64,000 bases of DNA, taken from the NCBI GenBank assembly GCA_973895155.1, contig OZ316897.1:16678001-16742000 (forward strand), in the 5' to 3' direction. A program made the position numbers and the translations under genes. Positions 12,038 to 22,845 of this stretch are shown here, piece after piece. The first letter of the stretch is position 1, and every line of letters starts with the position of its first letter. This stretch comes from Marsupella aquatica. Its lineage: Eukaryota > Marchantiophyta. The notes beneath the pieces were generated by a model that was not told where the DNA came from, did not search any database, and saw only the letters and a program-made list of their open reading frames with translations.

Positions 12038-12571
12038 CTACGCTATCTCCAGTGATTTGTCCGGTGTATGCTGGGGTCCTTTTATGTTATCCAGAGCCAC
12101 TAAATATGCAGTTTGGGTCTCCAAGGGGGATGGCATTGACTGATTTCGAAGCTCATACTGCAAACGCCATGTGATAGTGCTTGAGCTCTCTCCAAAGACT
12201 TCGTTAGGGATCACGTTGATGAACATAAAATAGAGGTGGTAGCGTTTGTGATACCTTCCACCGACGCATCTCGCAGCGTACATACAGGATTTCTCATCCC
12301 TGACTTCTACTTTGTGGATCAGGTACCTTTCATCGGTTGTATCTGGAAACAAAGATAATTGTTCACAAAATTTCACGGAGTAATTTGCGAGGTAGACACT
12401 TCCTATGGCTCCATCACCCTCAAGGTAATCAAAGTAAGCAAGGACGCCATTGTCGCGAGCCAGATTGGCGATGATCCTGTGGTCGCGAATGTTCTCCCAA
12501 GCTGCTGAAACCGGCACATCACGCAACTCCTTAGAAAATTGCAGGAACTGCGGACCAGACTTCTTATCCAA
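12038..12571 (-). CDS. Bet v 1/PR-10-like protein captured inside the retroelement
   Basis: 177-codon ORF in the sense orientation of the retroelement. It has the layout of the plant Bet v 1/PR-10/norcoclaurine-synthase-like START fold: an N-terminal VPVSAAWENIRDHRIIANL, a glycine-rich EGDGAIGSVYLANY like the family's GDG..G(S/T)V loop, a basic-acidic strand pair YLIHKVEVRDEK, then WRLQYELRNQ like the family's W..EYE. The family binds small hydrophobic ligands in the cytosol. The length (about 160-180 residues) fits. No intron is seen, although many plant PR-10 genes have one, which would fit capture of a spliced transcript. The assignment rests on pattern recognition only. A decayed unrelated ORF cannot be excluded. 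Confidence 0.5.
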   Translation of the reverse strand: MDKKSGPQFLQFSKELRDVPVSAAWENIRDHRIIANLARDNGVLAYFDYLEGDGAIGSVYLANYSVKFCEQLSLFPDTTDERYLIHKVEVRDEKSCMYAARCVGGRYHKRYHLYFMFINVIPNEVFGESSSTITWRLQYELRNQSMPSPLETQTAYLVALDNIKGPQHTPDKSLEIA

Positions 12572-13984
12572 TTTTAGCTTTCAAAAACTTGCTCCAGTCA
12601 GCTTTGGCGCCGCCCTTCTGTCAATTTTGAACGAACCTGAGGACTCCCGACTCCGACTCCGTCATTGAGTAGGGCAGGGGCTTGGTATCAGAACTGTCAA
12701 TATTCATTGAGTGTTGATCCATTGCGCTTGGGAGCAACCACTTGTGGGTGTGGCAAGTATAGTTTGCTCAATCAGGCAGGTGTTCTCTCTGCGATAGCCG
12801 AATTTCGCTCCAAGATAGTTGCATCCCGTGCGGCTATCATTGGCTATCGAACGAGGCCTATCCCTATGAGGTCGCGATGTCCTAATCGAATTCTTCTTTC
12901 TGCTTTTCGATCGTCTTCTCTCTATTGCTGTCATCTTGCTCTTCTTATCCTTTTCACCCTGGAGGGGAATGCTGCTTTTCGGGATCGGTTACTCTCGAAG
13001 GGTGAAAGATTCATCAATGACTGACGAAGAATGTAATCTTGTGATCCTCGGTTGGGGATAGACTTCCATTTTGTTCTGCTTTCTTCTTGAGTTCTCTTCG
13101 AATCTTCTAAGAAAAATTTCCTTATCTCCTGCTATCCTTACGAGTTCCTTATGGAATTGAGGCTATGATCTGCGCCTTGGATCGGTTTGCTTGTGTGATG
13201 ATCTCGCTGCCTGAAGTGGAGGTCGATACTTTCTATGGTTTGCAAGTCGCGACTTTCTTCACTTGCCTCTTTTCACACTTCTTACGCGATTGCTCCAAAT
13301 CCTTCTTTCGTTTTCCAGTGATGCGACCAACGGGTTTAATTTCCCCATGTTTGTCCTGCTTTTCTGTCAGCATAGTGTCGGGAAAGCTAGTGTCGGGAAA
13401 GAAATCACAACATCCTGTTACTGCTTCGTCCATTTCGAATGCCTCCAACGGTAGACTCGAGTAGAACTGGAAGCAAACACAGGAAACAGAGTAGGTTGTC
13501 GTACTCAAATCTGTTGTGCGCTCACGACCAGCCGTCAGTGAGCTGGTGCTCGCTAGAAATCTTATCAATCAAAGATGTAGTTGGTGTGAGGGTCTTGCTC
13601 GCCAGGGAATGAGAAAACACCTTGGCCACCAACTGCCGACTCCTCGAAATGGCTGGAGTTCCAATCGCTGGCTCGTTTCCAGATTCATGAACGCGTCAAC
13701 AACACTGGCTCTGACTGACTGTTGCTATTGCCTTACTGCTGTACCGACTTGAAAAGCGTGCACCAAATAAGATGGCGCCTTGATATTCAATTCACCATAG
13801 CCGCGATCAATTCTTCCTTGGCGTTTCTCCCAAAGAAAAATTGCTTGTGCAGCGCTTCAAGTAGCTCTCGCAAAAAAAAACTTTGGAACATTCGAAAATC
13901 ACGTCTTTCCCTTCTTTCTTCGTCTTAGAGTGAATCAGTCATGGCCTAAAAAATTCAGCCAGTCTTAGGCTCGTGCTGATAACG
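12572..13984 (-). other. 5' interior of the copia-like element
   Basis: Leader and possibly captured sequence with several short ORFs on both strands (for example 12704-12934 and 13233-13568 on the minus strand), none of which I recognise. The primer-binding-like TTATCAGCACGAGCC lies at the right edge. A chance tRNA-Met-like word TTGGTATCAGAAC occurs on the plus strand near 12683. Confidence 0.4.
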
Positions 13985-14132
13985 TGTTGTGGGAGAAAAT
14001 GAGACAAAGAGTTAGTTCCATCTTTACTCTGACTTGGTAGAATATGTACATGTGGCTACGGCCTAAGTAGTTAGGGTAGTTACATAGGTAGTTATCCCAA
14101 AGGTAGACTTAACTCAAGTATGAGTTACAACA
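13985..14132 (-). repeat. LTR (5' LTR in element orientation)
   Basis: 148 bp, identical to the other LTR apart from a 4-bp GACT insertion. Followed by target duplication ATTTG at 14133-14137. Confidence 0.9.
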
Positions 14133-14137
14133 ATTTG

Positions 14138-15265
14138 TTCTATTTGAGTGACTAAGGATAATTTAAGAAACTACTCTAATTAGAGATGAAGAGTATTCTA
14201 GTTGTTTAAGGTAGTTTTGTAGTTATTTGGGTGATGGTGGCTAATGACTATGATACTTAGGTCAATTGCAAGCTTGAGGGGGGCAAAAGGACGCAAAAAG
14301 GATCACCAAAATGGAGAGGTAGTCCTTGTGGTGATACGAAGATCAACGATCAAGATTGAAGGATAGTGGGGCCACCAAGGACTTCAACCCCGTGAAGGAA
14401 TTAATGACGCAAAAGGACATCGCATCATTTCTAGCCACTAAGGTCCTTCCACGGAGAAGAAGGAGGGGACCAGTTCCGTCATTCCCGTAGTTTGAAATCG
14501 CCGCCAAGTTTGAAATAGCCGTGCGGCTTCCGTGCCATCCGCGGGTTTCCATCAACGGTGAGGAATTGGCCGCTGGGGCCTGCTATGCCTTAGATTTCCA
14601 GATGTTCGGAGGCTTTGGGGATACTCAACGACAGTGGCGGGGGGGGTGAACGCCGAGTAGTGTCGCAAAGTAGTTTGTTTGGGAGGCTTAGGGGATTGTC
14701 AACGACAGTGGTGGCGAGACTGAATGAGACTGAACGTTGCAAAGTAGTGGATGTCGGCAGTAAACGTCGACAATGAACGTTGAGGAGTTCTGCCGAATGT
14801 TTCAATTTTAGTGCTTGAAGGAAACATAGCACTGCGAACTCTCTATTCTTTCAAATCTTTTCTAAGGTGGTGCGGTTTGGTGACATTGGTTTAGAGCTCG
14901 GGTAAGCAAATGTTGCTTTGTTACAGTTTCAACCAATTCTAGACAGACCTTCATATTCCTCATAGTCGCAACGCATTCGGCGATAGGTGCTTGTAAACTC
15001 AAGAACTTTCAAATCAGCGATGGTGCAAATGTTGCATACATGCTCTTTGACATGTTGTGGGCATGGAGAGTTTGCGCAGGTTTGGGTGGAAGTGCTACTT
15101 CATGAGCGTGACGTGCTCCGCAGGCCAGACTGAGGGTACGCTTGTAACTTTGATACGTAATGCACCACCTATTCTACTTCCTTTCATCGATATTTGACGT
15201 AACCTTCTCTACTTTAGATTTACCAGAACTCTCATCATATTTAGTCAGGACTTTTCGTAGTTGTT
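14138..15265. other. Gene-poor stretch
   Basis: No supported gene. Two imperfect copies of a segment containing CAACGACAGTGG lie at about 14610-14680 and 14690-14760. A phrase ggtggctaatgactatga near 14234 recurs at about 55751, hinting at a shared dispersed repeat. Confidence 0.4.
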
Positions 15266-16452
15266 TTGATGGATACCCCACTTCCATTGCCCGTTGATGG
15301 AGGTGAGGGTGTAGGGTCATTAGAAAAATCTCCTCAAGAACGCTCAACCGGGTCTGTGTTAGTCAACAAACTCTCTAAAGGAAAACCCAGTTCAGACGAT
15401 TGTGGTGCTCGAGCGGTAGCATCTATTGAGAAATCTAAAGGTAGAGTCAAGCCAACTTCAAAGGCGACAGACAACGAATGGGATCCAGCCGGGTCTATGT
15501 TAGTCAAACTCTCTAAAGGAAAACCCAGTTCAGATGATTGTGTTGCTTGAGCGGTAGCATCTTTTGAGAAATCTAAAGGTAGAGTCAAGCCAGCTTCAGA
15601 GGCAACAGACAACGAATGGGATCCAACCGATTTTTACAATGACGCTCATTTCTTTGCTACCCAGTTTGGCCTTCCGAATGAAGGCGAAAATCTCCATAGA
15701 ATCATTGACATCAGTGAGGAAATGCTAGCCACGTGCTTTGGAGATAAGGGACGGAGCGGTTACAAACTAGGTAGTTGCACAGGCTTGCCACAAGAGGATG
15801 TCTTACATTTATCCCAAGTTGTCGATGGATATGAGAAGCCGGTCAATGGAGTGTTGGCACATACATTTGTTAAGGGAGTGTATGCTGAGCGAGTGTTGGG
15901 GAGGACAGTTAATTGGGCCGCATACGCTGCATCTAAGTTGAAAGGCCAGATTGTTCAGGGGGATAGAGAAGGCAAAGGTAAGCCTAATGGGCCCCCTTGT
16001 GTAAGGAAGACTGGTCGTGTCTATAAGCGCGCAGATGCATAAGTTATTGAGGATGCAATTCATGAGGCAGTTCCTCCCCGAGTTCCTTCAGGCCTCTCTT
16101 TGAAAGAGCCAACGATGAAGTCTCCAATCCCCGAGAGCGGATGGGATGTTCTTTCCCTCGAAAAAGTTCCTGCTGAGCTACTTGGTACTGCATCTGCCTC
16201 CCCTATTCTGTGGGTGCGGCCAAGTCCTTCCACTCTTGTGCAGTCGCCAAGTACCCCCCCTTGTGCCTTGTTACTATCCATGCTTGAATCAGAAATGTCA
16301 TGAAGTAAGAACCAAGTAAGAGAGGCCCGCAAAGATGTTCAGAAACTTCTTCAAAGCCTGGAAAATTTGAAATCTTCAGAGTGCGACCGGCAAAGTGCAC
16401 TGCAGCGGATTCATCATCAAATTTGCAAACTAGAGGAGGAGTTGAAGCTTGT
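15266..16452 (+). pseudogene. Coiled-coil/RING gene, 5' segment
   Basis: Reading starts MDTPLPLPVDGGEGVG and continues through stops at about 15548 (TGA), 16040 (TAA) and 16301 (TGA). Coding-like text resumes in the same frame after each stop, so this is a decayed gene. It contains FYNDAHFFATQFGLP, then SGYKLGSCTGLPQEDV, then VNWAAYAASKLKG, a proline-rich linker, ALLLSMLESEM and a coiled coil ending ICKLEEELKL. The sequence breaks at 16452, where a solo LTR begins. The next codons (VKDSVSNEEEKHEE) are found at 20490 on the opposite strand. A 141-bp tandem duplication lies inside (15348-15627). Function unknown. The family is repeated in the window, so it may itself be transposon-borne. Confidence 0.6.
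15348..15627 (+). repeat. 141-bp tandem duplication inside the coiled-coil gene
   Basis: Copy 1 is 15348-15488 and copy 2 is 15489 to about 15627. Each encodes a segment containing KLSKGKPSSDDC and EKSKGRVKP and ends with the words GACAACGAATGGGATCCA. The length of 141 keeps the frame. Copy 2 has a TGA where copy 1 has CGA. Confidence 0.85.
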
Positions 16453-19400
16453 TGTGGTGCGTCCCATGGCTCCCTAAACCCAAGAAACCCCCCAGCTCAA
16501 GCCGATTCCCGTAGGTTTCGCGCTTGGCGAGGCCGTTTCCGCGGCTTAGCGGCATGGGACGCTGCTAACCTTCTACTACTACTATTAACATTTTACACAC
16601 ATATACTGGACAGATCCTTCATCGGGTCATGAGATACGTAGCCGGCCTAATCTAGGCCTTCCCTCATCTTCCCCTCCGTCTTGTTAGGTATGTTTGGATT
16701 CCGCCGCCGGAATGATCCCCAATAGGCTTGGTTAAGCCGCTAAGACCTCTCTCAGCTCGACACATCCAACTCTCACTCCCCTGCTTACTTTCCTTCCTAC
16801 TGTTAGTTGATGTGGGCACTCTTCACACAAGTTAATGCGACACACAAATAGCAAAATGACTCCTTCTGACTGAGTCATACCATGCACTTGTCATACAAAC
16901 AGTACATCTCATACACAAGCTCTGCAAACTAAGCCGTGAGGCCAACTCTATTCAGCTCTTAGGCATGAGGAAACATGAATATACACAAGGGTCACTGTAT
17001 GACTAACCGAGAGCTTCTCTTACTACTTGATCCCAGCCCGGCTGGTGCAAACTGAAAACTTGCTAAAGAAGAGGCCCTGAGCTCCCCGCTGCCCAGGTAC
17101 TTATCCTGGTAGTGGATCCGCCTAATTCTTTGCAGCATAAGCCTAATCTACCTAACAGTAATCTACTTGCCCGGATCTACCTATGTACAGCAAGGCAGGA
17201 GCACAAGTGTTGCTCCTACCAGTGGAACCGCAATCCCACTAAGCTAAGTGTTAGGGCCGCTCCTGGTCCTGATCCTAATCCTAAACTTGGAGATCAGCGC
17301 CCGCCCTGCCCACTCACGCCTCCTCCCTCCACGTCCGCCCTTCCTAAAAGGAACGGCGCCCTTGCACCGTCACGACACCGGTGGTGGATCCTCAATGGAC
17401 GCCCCCAACGCTTCCTCCTCAGCCACTGCCGTAGGTTCGTTTTCTGACAGATTACCTGCCCTTGACTGAGTCAACTCTCCATCGGCCTGACTGGGTCCAC
17501 CATCGGCGTCGGCATCGGCTCGGGAATCATTATCGGCTACGGCCTCAGCCTCGGCTACGGTCTCCCCGGCCTGCTCAAGAGGCGGATCTGGGATACCGGC
17601 CTCATGATTGAGTAGTTCGGCTTGGGCCGCACCCTCCCCACCCTTGGTGATAGCGGGATCTATTGCCGTGTTCCTGCCGGAGGTTGGTGCTGGGTCTACC
17701 TCCTTGGTCACCACGGCCAGTGGAGCCGTATTACTCCTTGACCCTGAAGGTTTCCGCTTCTTCTTCTTTTCTGGTTCGGCAGCTGGTCCCTTCCCCTTCC
17801 CATTTACTTCCGGCACTGGTGCAGGTGGCGCGGCTTTTTCTTCGGCCAGTACCACTCCTGGTAACTTGGTTGCCCCAATTGGAGTTGGGCCTGATGAAGA
17901 CAAGCACTTAAATACTGCGGCTTGTTTCTTCAGCCGCTCTGTTTGGTTGTCGGCCCGCCGCTGGAGGTTCTCCATCTTCCTCGTGATTTCCTCCAACTCC
18001 TCCTGGGTCTCATCCAGGTCCTTGCGGGCCTCCTCTAGTTCCTTCTGGGCTTCCTCCCGTTCTTTCTTCAAGGTAGCCCTCTCCTCCCGGGTTGCTCTTA
18101 GCTCCTTGTTGAGCTCTGCAATGATGACAGACTCCATCTGATTCATCTTGGCGTAAGTCTGATCGAGCATCTCGTCCTTCTTCCTTAGGTCGGCCGTGAA
18201 GCTGGCCGTCAGGGACGCAAGCTCCTGCTGCAGCGCCATAATCCCTTGATAGGATTTTCCTAACTCGGCCTCCTTCTACTCAAGGGCTCCGCGGATTTTC
18301 TCGAGCTCCCCCTTCAACGCCCATTCCTTTCTTTGGGTTTCCGCCATGGCCCGGCTGTTGGCGGTTATGTGGGCCTCCTCTGCATTCCTCAGCTCTTGCT
18401 TCCACTTCTCCCTCTCTTTGATCGTATTGGCCAACTCTCCCTGCGTCTGAGTCAGTTTATCCTTGATATTCTGATTATCAGCCTGCGCGGTGTCCAACTG
18501 CCCCTGCATGATGTTCAGCTCATGTCGTTTAATCCGCAGTTCATCTTGGGCTTTCTTGGCCGCCCTTAGATCTTCAATCTCGGCTTCCATCCTCCTAAGC
18601 CGCCGAATGACCTCGTCCTTCTTGCTTCTCTCTAAAGCCACCGCTTCTTCTAATTGGTGCTTCTCCAACTGCTCCCTATGGAAAAAGGGTCCTACCTCCA
18701 ACTCCTCTCCAAAGATGCCGAGCGCAAGTTCCCCACACATCTCACCATACTCCATGGCTCTATTCTTAGCGTAGGTGGAGTAAGTAGAAGTGATCGGCAT
18801 CGCCCATCGCGGCCTCTACTCCCAAGCCGTCTTGCGGATCTCTTCAATCGTGGCTAGAGGTTTGCTTCCTTTTTCGGCTAGCCGCCTGATGTCCTCCGGC
18901 CAATCTCCTCCTGGCAAATCCTTTTCTCTAGCCAAGGCTGCCTCCTCTTCCTGCCTGATTCGCTCCTGAAATTCCTGCGCCGTCTGTTTTATGCCGTCAA
19001 AGCTTGGGGGAGCAACATCTGGTGGGGGAGACTCAAGGCTACTCTGCTGGTTGGGGTCCCCTCGTACTACCCTTGGAAGTGTGGGGACAAACCGGCCACA
19101 GGTCCTTACTCCTGGAACGTGATGGTCCGACCCATAGCCAGAGTTATCATGGCTGCAGTCCTCCACTGCCTCCTCTACTTCTTGGACGTCCGGCTTCTCC
19201 CTCTCCTCTTCGTCGGTAGGAGCTTCGGGCAATTCTGCCTCAGATTCAGAGCTTGAGACTCCCACATACATTCGAACACTTGGCTTGGATTCCGGCCTGA
19301 TTCTCTCCTTGTCTCCAGCAAAGGGGTTTTCTTTTGTAAGCCGGTGTAAGCCTACCTCTGGAGTAGTGTCTTGCATTGTTGCCGTTGCCGTTGCCGTTGC

Positions 19401-19822
19401 CGATGCCGATCTCTTCTCTTTCTCCAGTAGTTTCAGCAGACTCTGCATGCCTGGTTGCTGCATCGGCAAGTCCTCCTCCCTTGGTCTAAACACCTGCTCG
19501 ATCGTAGGGCTAACAGGTGGTTGAGGCTTCTCTGCTACCAGCCTCGGTGTTGGAGATTCCTCGGGTGCCCTTACCTGCAGGGGAAGTACTGGGGCAAAAG
19601 TCTGACCTCTAGCATACCGGCACAACAGGGGCATGTGATAGCCAAGCCGCGACACGCTCCCCATGCCGATTACCTGCTGCTCCTCCTTTAAGATCTTCTT
19701 CAATTGGTTGAGGAGGTACCCGTTGTAGTCCCGGCTTGGGTCTGGCCTCTCTACCAGATAGACCTGTGCCTTGCCGATCTCTGCCCTTGGCAAGTTACAA
19801 TGCATGGTCACCCTCAAGAAAA
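16453..19822 (-). mobile_element. Solo gypsy LTR, part A (3' 3.37 kb), minus strand
   Basis: Matches 57284-60640 of the intact LTR at the right of the window, in reverse orientation. The LTR end (...GCACCACA) is at 16453 and the adjoining host bases CTTGT (16448-16452) are one copy of the 5-bp target duplication. No primer-binding site or gag follows, so this is a solo LTR. The remaining 1.3 kb of the same LTR is at 20492-21811 on the plus strand, separated by an inversion. Confidence 0.88.
17370..19822 (-). pseudogene. C-terminal part of the LTR-encoded coiled-coil ORF (broken copy)
   Basis: Counterpart of the ORF ending at 59719. It runs from FLRVTMHCNLPRAEIGK (next to 19822) through an acidic proline-rich middle and a long coiled coil to the ending EDPPPVS at 17370. 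Two TAG stops, at 18816-18818 and 18276-18278, replace CAG codons present in the intact copy (AWEQRPRW and ALEQKEVE there). Upstream of 19822 the frame runs into unrelated sequence because of the inversion. Confidence 0.85.
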
Positions 19823-20491
19823 CAGACAACTCGGATGGTAGGTGTGCCCACAAGATGCTGGAATCCAGTTGAAGCAATGAAACCCATTGCAACACATTGG
19901 ACAAACAGTAACTGAAGCTTGGACTCCTACAGATCGACAAGAAGTAGGAATAAAACGAGGAGCTAACACAGGGCAAGGATGCTTCAAAACTTTGTTTAAA
20001 ATGGAATGTTCCTGAGATTGAGCTTCCAGAAGCTCCTCCACCCCCTTAACGATAATCTCCCTTTCTTCCACGACTTTGGTCAATCTTGCCACCTTGCTTG
20101 GCAAGTCTTTGAACATATGATCTTTGTCGGTGTGGAGTGTCCTCAACACAGTCAACTCATCTGAAATTGATCTTGACCGGGAGTTCAACATCTCAATTGT
20201 GGCCTCATGCTGCTTCAGATCAGTCTGAAGGTGTGTCAAGTAATCGTTGGGGGTCTGTCACAAAGAATAAAAAACAGAGTGTCATTCATCATATCATATA
20301 AGCTGCAAGCTACTAATCTCAGATTTCCAACGTTAGTGAAGAGAATAAATAGAAAGTGCGATAAAAACTAATGTGGAAATTGATCAGAGTGAAACCTCAT
20401 CGTCTTCACATTGGTTGCCTTCTTCCAACTCAATGGCATTTGTGGTTTCTTCATGCTTCTCTTCTTCATTTGATACTGAATCCTTTACAAG
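19823..20491 (-). pseudogene. Coiled-coil/RING gene, middle segment, inverted
   Basis: On the minus strand this continues the gene broken at 16452. From 20491 down, VKDSVSNEEEKHEETTNAIE ends near 20398 at a donor-like GAG|GTTTCAC. After an intron, the next exon (about 20256 to 19823) reads TPNDYLTHLQTDLKQHEATI, a coiled coil, then a RING-like start VCPMC...CNGFHCFNWIPASCGHTYHPSC. The last bases at 19823 continue at 21812 on the plus strand, where a C-x2-C (KCLAC) completes the finger. The left edge carries the target duplication ACAAG (20487-20491) of the LTR. Confidence 0.75.
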
Positions 20492-21811
20492 TGTGATGCC
20501 TAGCCAGGAATCACTCGGCCAGTGAAGTGGGTAAAGCAGGAATGCACCCTAGAAACACCTTAGTATAGGGACAAAACAAGGAAAATATAAACAATTAGGG
20601 GCGACTATGGAACCCGGGCCGAGGCCGGAGGTAAGGACGATGGGGGTGAAAACTTGATTAGGGTTAGGGCGCGCTAAGCATCGGCGGCTAGGAAGGATCA
20701 ACGGGAGGAAGGACCGGAAGAAGAGAGGGGTAAGGAGCGCTTGCAGGAGATGGTGGCTCATTTGCGAGCACGAACTAGGCAGACGACTACGGGAGGCCAA
20801 CTACTATCAGCTGCTTAGGCAAGCACTCGGGGAGAGAATAGATACTGACGATCGACCTAAGGAGGGTATGAGCAACGTCAATCAAGCGGCACATTTCTGG
20901 GGATGCCTGTTCGAACGGGCAACTGAGTACATCAAGACTTACGAGGACGAGGAATCCGGGGAGGAATCAGAAAGGGCAGCTCGAGAACGGCAGGAGCTCG
21001 CTCGATTGAGGGAGTTGCAGAAGACGGCTTTCTTAGGAGGCGAACTCATCAAGGACGAGTTCTTGTGGACTCCTACTTCCAATCAGCTCGACGATCTTCT
21101 GTTTTGCAAAGACAGCGTCATCGGCATCCAAGAGGCCATCAAGAACTGCAACGACATACACTGGGAATTGAAGGGTAGCACTGAAAGGTGGACCCAGGCA
21201 ACGGTGCTAGGAGAAACCTCCACGGCAACAGAGATGAAGAGGAAGGGAGCCGTCAACGATGAAGCCACCCCGGCAAAAAGAACAAGGTCGGCGGCACCAA
21301 AGAAGCCAGCCGAGCAGCAGAGCAGGAGGCAGGGAGAAGCCGAAGAGGAGGAGGTTGATCCCATCAAGGCCATTCCAACCAGGGATGACACCTGGAAGGG
21401 CTGGGCGGCAACCCTACCAGTGGAGGTGCAACTACATTTTGCACAGGAGGAGGATGCATGCTTTACGGCCATGCAGACCAAGAAGTACCAAGGCTTCATG
21501 GCCGGATCCGGCTTAGAGGCCTTTGTAAGATTACCATGGCTGAAGCCGGAAGTACCGGATTCAGACCTATTAGAATTCGTGGGGTCATGGGAACCCGAGA
21601 CCAATTGCACGAGGATATATGGGAAGGATTTCTATCTTACTCCCAAAGTGATTGCCGAAGTGTTTGGCTTGCCGATAGGCAATAAGACCAAAGTTGATAC
21701 CAGGAAGACCTTGCCTGACAAGGAGTTCCGGTCGTTCCCCGGGCCATCAACAAAGAATGGCTTCTTCCGGAACACCTGCACCAACCCGCACATAGGAGAG
21801 ATGATCGACTC
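20492..21811 (+). mobile_element. Solo gypsy LTR, part B (5' 1.32 kb), plus strand
   Basis: Matches 55981-57283 of the intact LTR from its first base TGTGATGCC. Preceded by ACAAG, the other copy of the target duplication. Homology stops at GATGATCGAC (21811), exactly where part A starts. Parts A and B together give about 4690 bp, close to the 4660 bp of the intact LTR, so almost nothing was lost at the breakpoint. Confidence 0.88.
20868..21811 (+). pseudogene. N-terminal part of the LTR-encoded ORF (broken copy)
   Basis: Starts MSNVNQAAHFWGCLFERATE and proceeds through a basic stretch (KKPAEQQSRRQGE) and LEFVGSWEPETNCTRIYGKD to PHIGEMID at 21811. It keeps a CAG codon (LRELQKTAFLGG) where the right-hand copy has TAG. 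The open frame runs on to 21941 only by reading into unrelated sequence past the inversion breakpoint. Confidence 0.85.
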
Positions 21812-22723
21812 GGTTCATCAGAATAGAGTGCTAAGTGTTTGGCATGCTCCTATGCCTTCAGTGATGATTGGTTGCGAAGTTGGGGTTTGCCAAGTTCATA
21901 TGCATCACCAAGTCCGGTTGAATCACGACATTCTTACATAACAGACTTAAAAGATATGTATGGGAAGAAGGGCAGATGTTTGGGAAGACGAAGAGAGGTT
22001 TCGCGGATAGTTCAAACAGCTCAATCACAGGTTTGAATTTGTAAAGCAATCTTCTGAATTATTTGTGCCTGCACATCTCTTTATAGTTTGTAGACACATT
22101 TTTGCCTGTTATGTTTGCACCCGTATGATTTTGTCAACTACTGTAATTATTCGGTGATTGTATTTTCAGGGGGATTCTCACGGCCAAGCTCTCATGTATT
22201 TGAGCGCCATGGAGGCCACTTCCATCATTGATATAGGCAATGATGAGCCTGAGGACGGATCGTCTAAGATACCTTTGGTGACACCAAAAGTAGAGGGTGG
22301 GGAGTTGGGGAAGAAACGAAAGGTTGAACAGGAATCAGCTAGGAAGGTGAACTGTAGCCAAACGTTGTCGAGTCCAGATACAATGCCTTTTTCCCTGAGT
22401 GTGGCATTCATGTCAATTATAAGCGTTTGGTGTTGGTAAAGACACCTCTTGGATTCTTGAGTCAAGCACTTGGCGGAAACTCACCTACTGTGACTATTCC
22501 CGCTCATTCCTCCCAAAGGAAACTTCCTGTGGATGATTGACTTTCAAGTTATGATCCAGGAAAAATCATTGCCCTCTCCAATGTAAATTGTGCATCTACA
22601 GTTTGTAGTGAGGAGAGCTATGGTGACAATTGTTAGAAGATGCATTCAAGAAAGGTTTGCTTTAACTCAGTTTTTGTTTTGTGCAGCAAACTCGTGCACA
22701 ACGGGGCCGAAAGTCCCAGTATT
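21812..22723 (+). pseudogene. Coiled-coil/RING gene, 3' segment
   Basis: Exon 21812-22030 reads KCLACSYAFSDDWLRSWG, which supplies the last C-x2-C of the RING-like finger begun at 19823 and needs a one-base shift relative to it. It continues YITDLKDMYGKKGRCLG. The intron 22031-22169 is followed by an exon with EDGSSKIPLVTPKVEG and a basic KKRKVEQESARK, with a donor at about 22348. A further acceptor near 22686 leads to QTRAQRGRKSQY and a TGA at about 22723. A basic tail suggests nuclear location. The gene is broken by the LTR and the inversion. Confidence 0.6.
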
Positions 22724-22845
22724 GAGCTCTGTGTAAGTTCCTTTTTGGATTCTCTCCATAGCTTATGTTCATTGCTCTGTATGATTTGCACTACTTGTAG
22801 GTCGTGGAGTCAGTAACTCCAAGTCCTTGTGTCAAGACTCTGACT

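Larger units (their letters stand above)
10290..14137 (-). mobile_element. Short-LTR copia-like retroelement, non-autonomous
   Basis: Two direct repeats of 144 bp (10295-10438) and 148 bp (13985-14132), both TGTTGT...ACAACA, flank 3.5 kb and are bordered by the duplication ATTTG (10290-10294 and 14133-14137). The repeats differ only by a 4-bp indel, which points to a recent insertion. Orientation is minus. Next to the 13985 repeat lies TTATCAGCACGAGCC (reverse strand, about 13969-13984), like copia primer-binding sites that pair with the initiator-Met tRNA. Next to the 10438 repeat lies a purine tract AAAGGGGGAG. I found no gag or pol. The sense strand holds a PR-10-like ORF instead, so it must depend on another element for movement. 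Confidence 0.88.

Noticed and set aside
12683-12697. TTGGTATCAGAAC resembling a tRNA-Met primer-binding site
   Set aside because: Wrong strand and no adjoining LTR. The real candidate lies next to the LTR at 13984.
12665-13024. Plus-strand ORF of 119 codons in the copia-like element
   Set aside because: Antisense to the element, with no family resemblance and low-complexity Cys/Leu-rich text.
17608-18141. Plus-strand 177-codon Ser-rich ORF
   Set aside because: Shadow of the coiled-coil ORF on the minus strand. The same shadow appears opposite the intact copy at 48 kb to the right.
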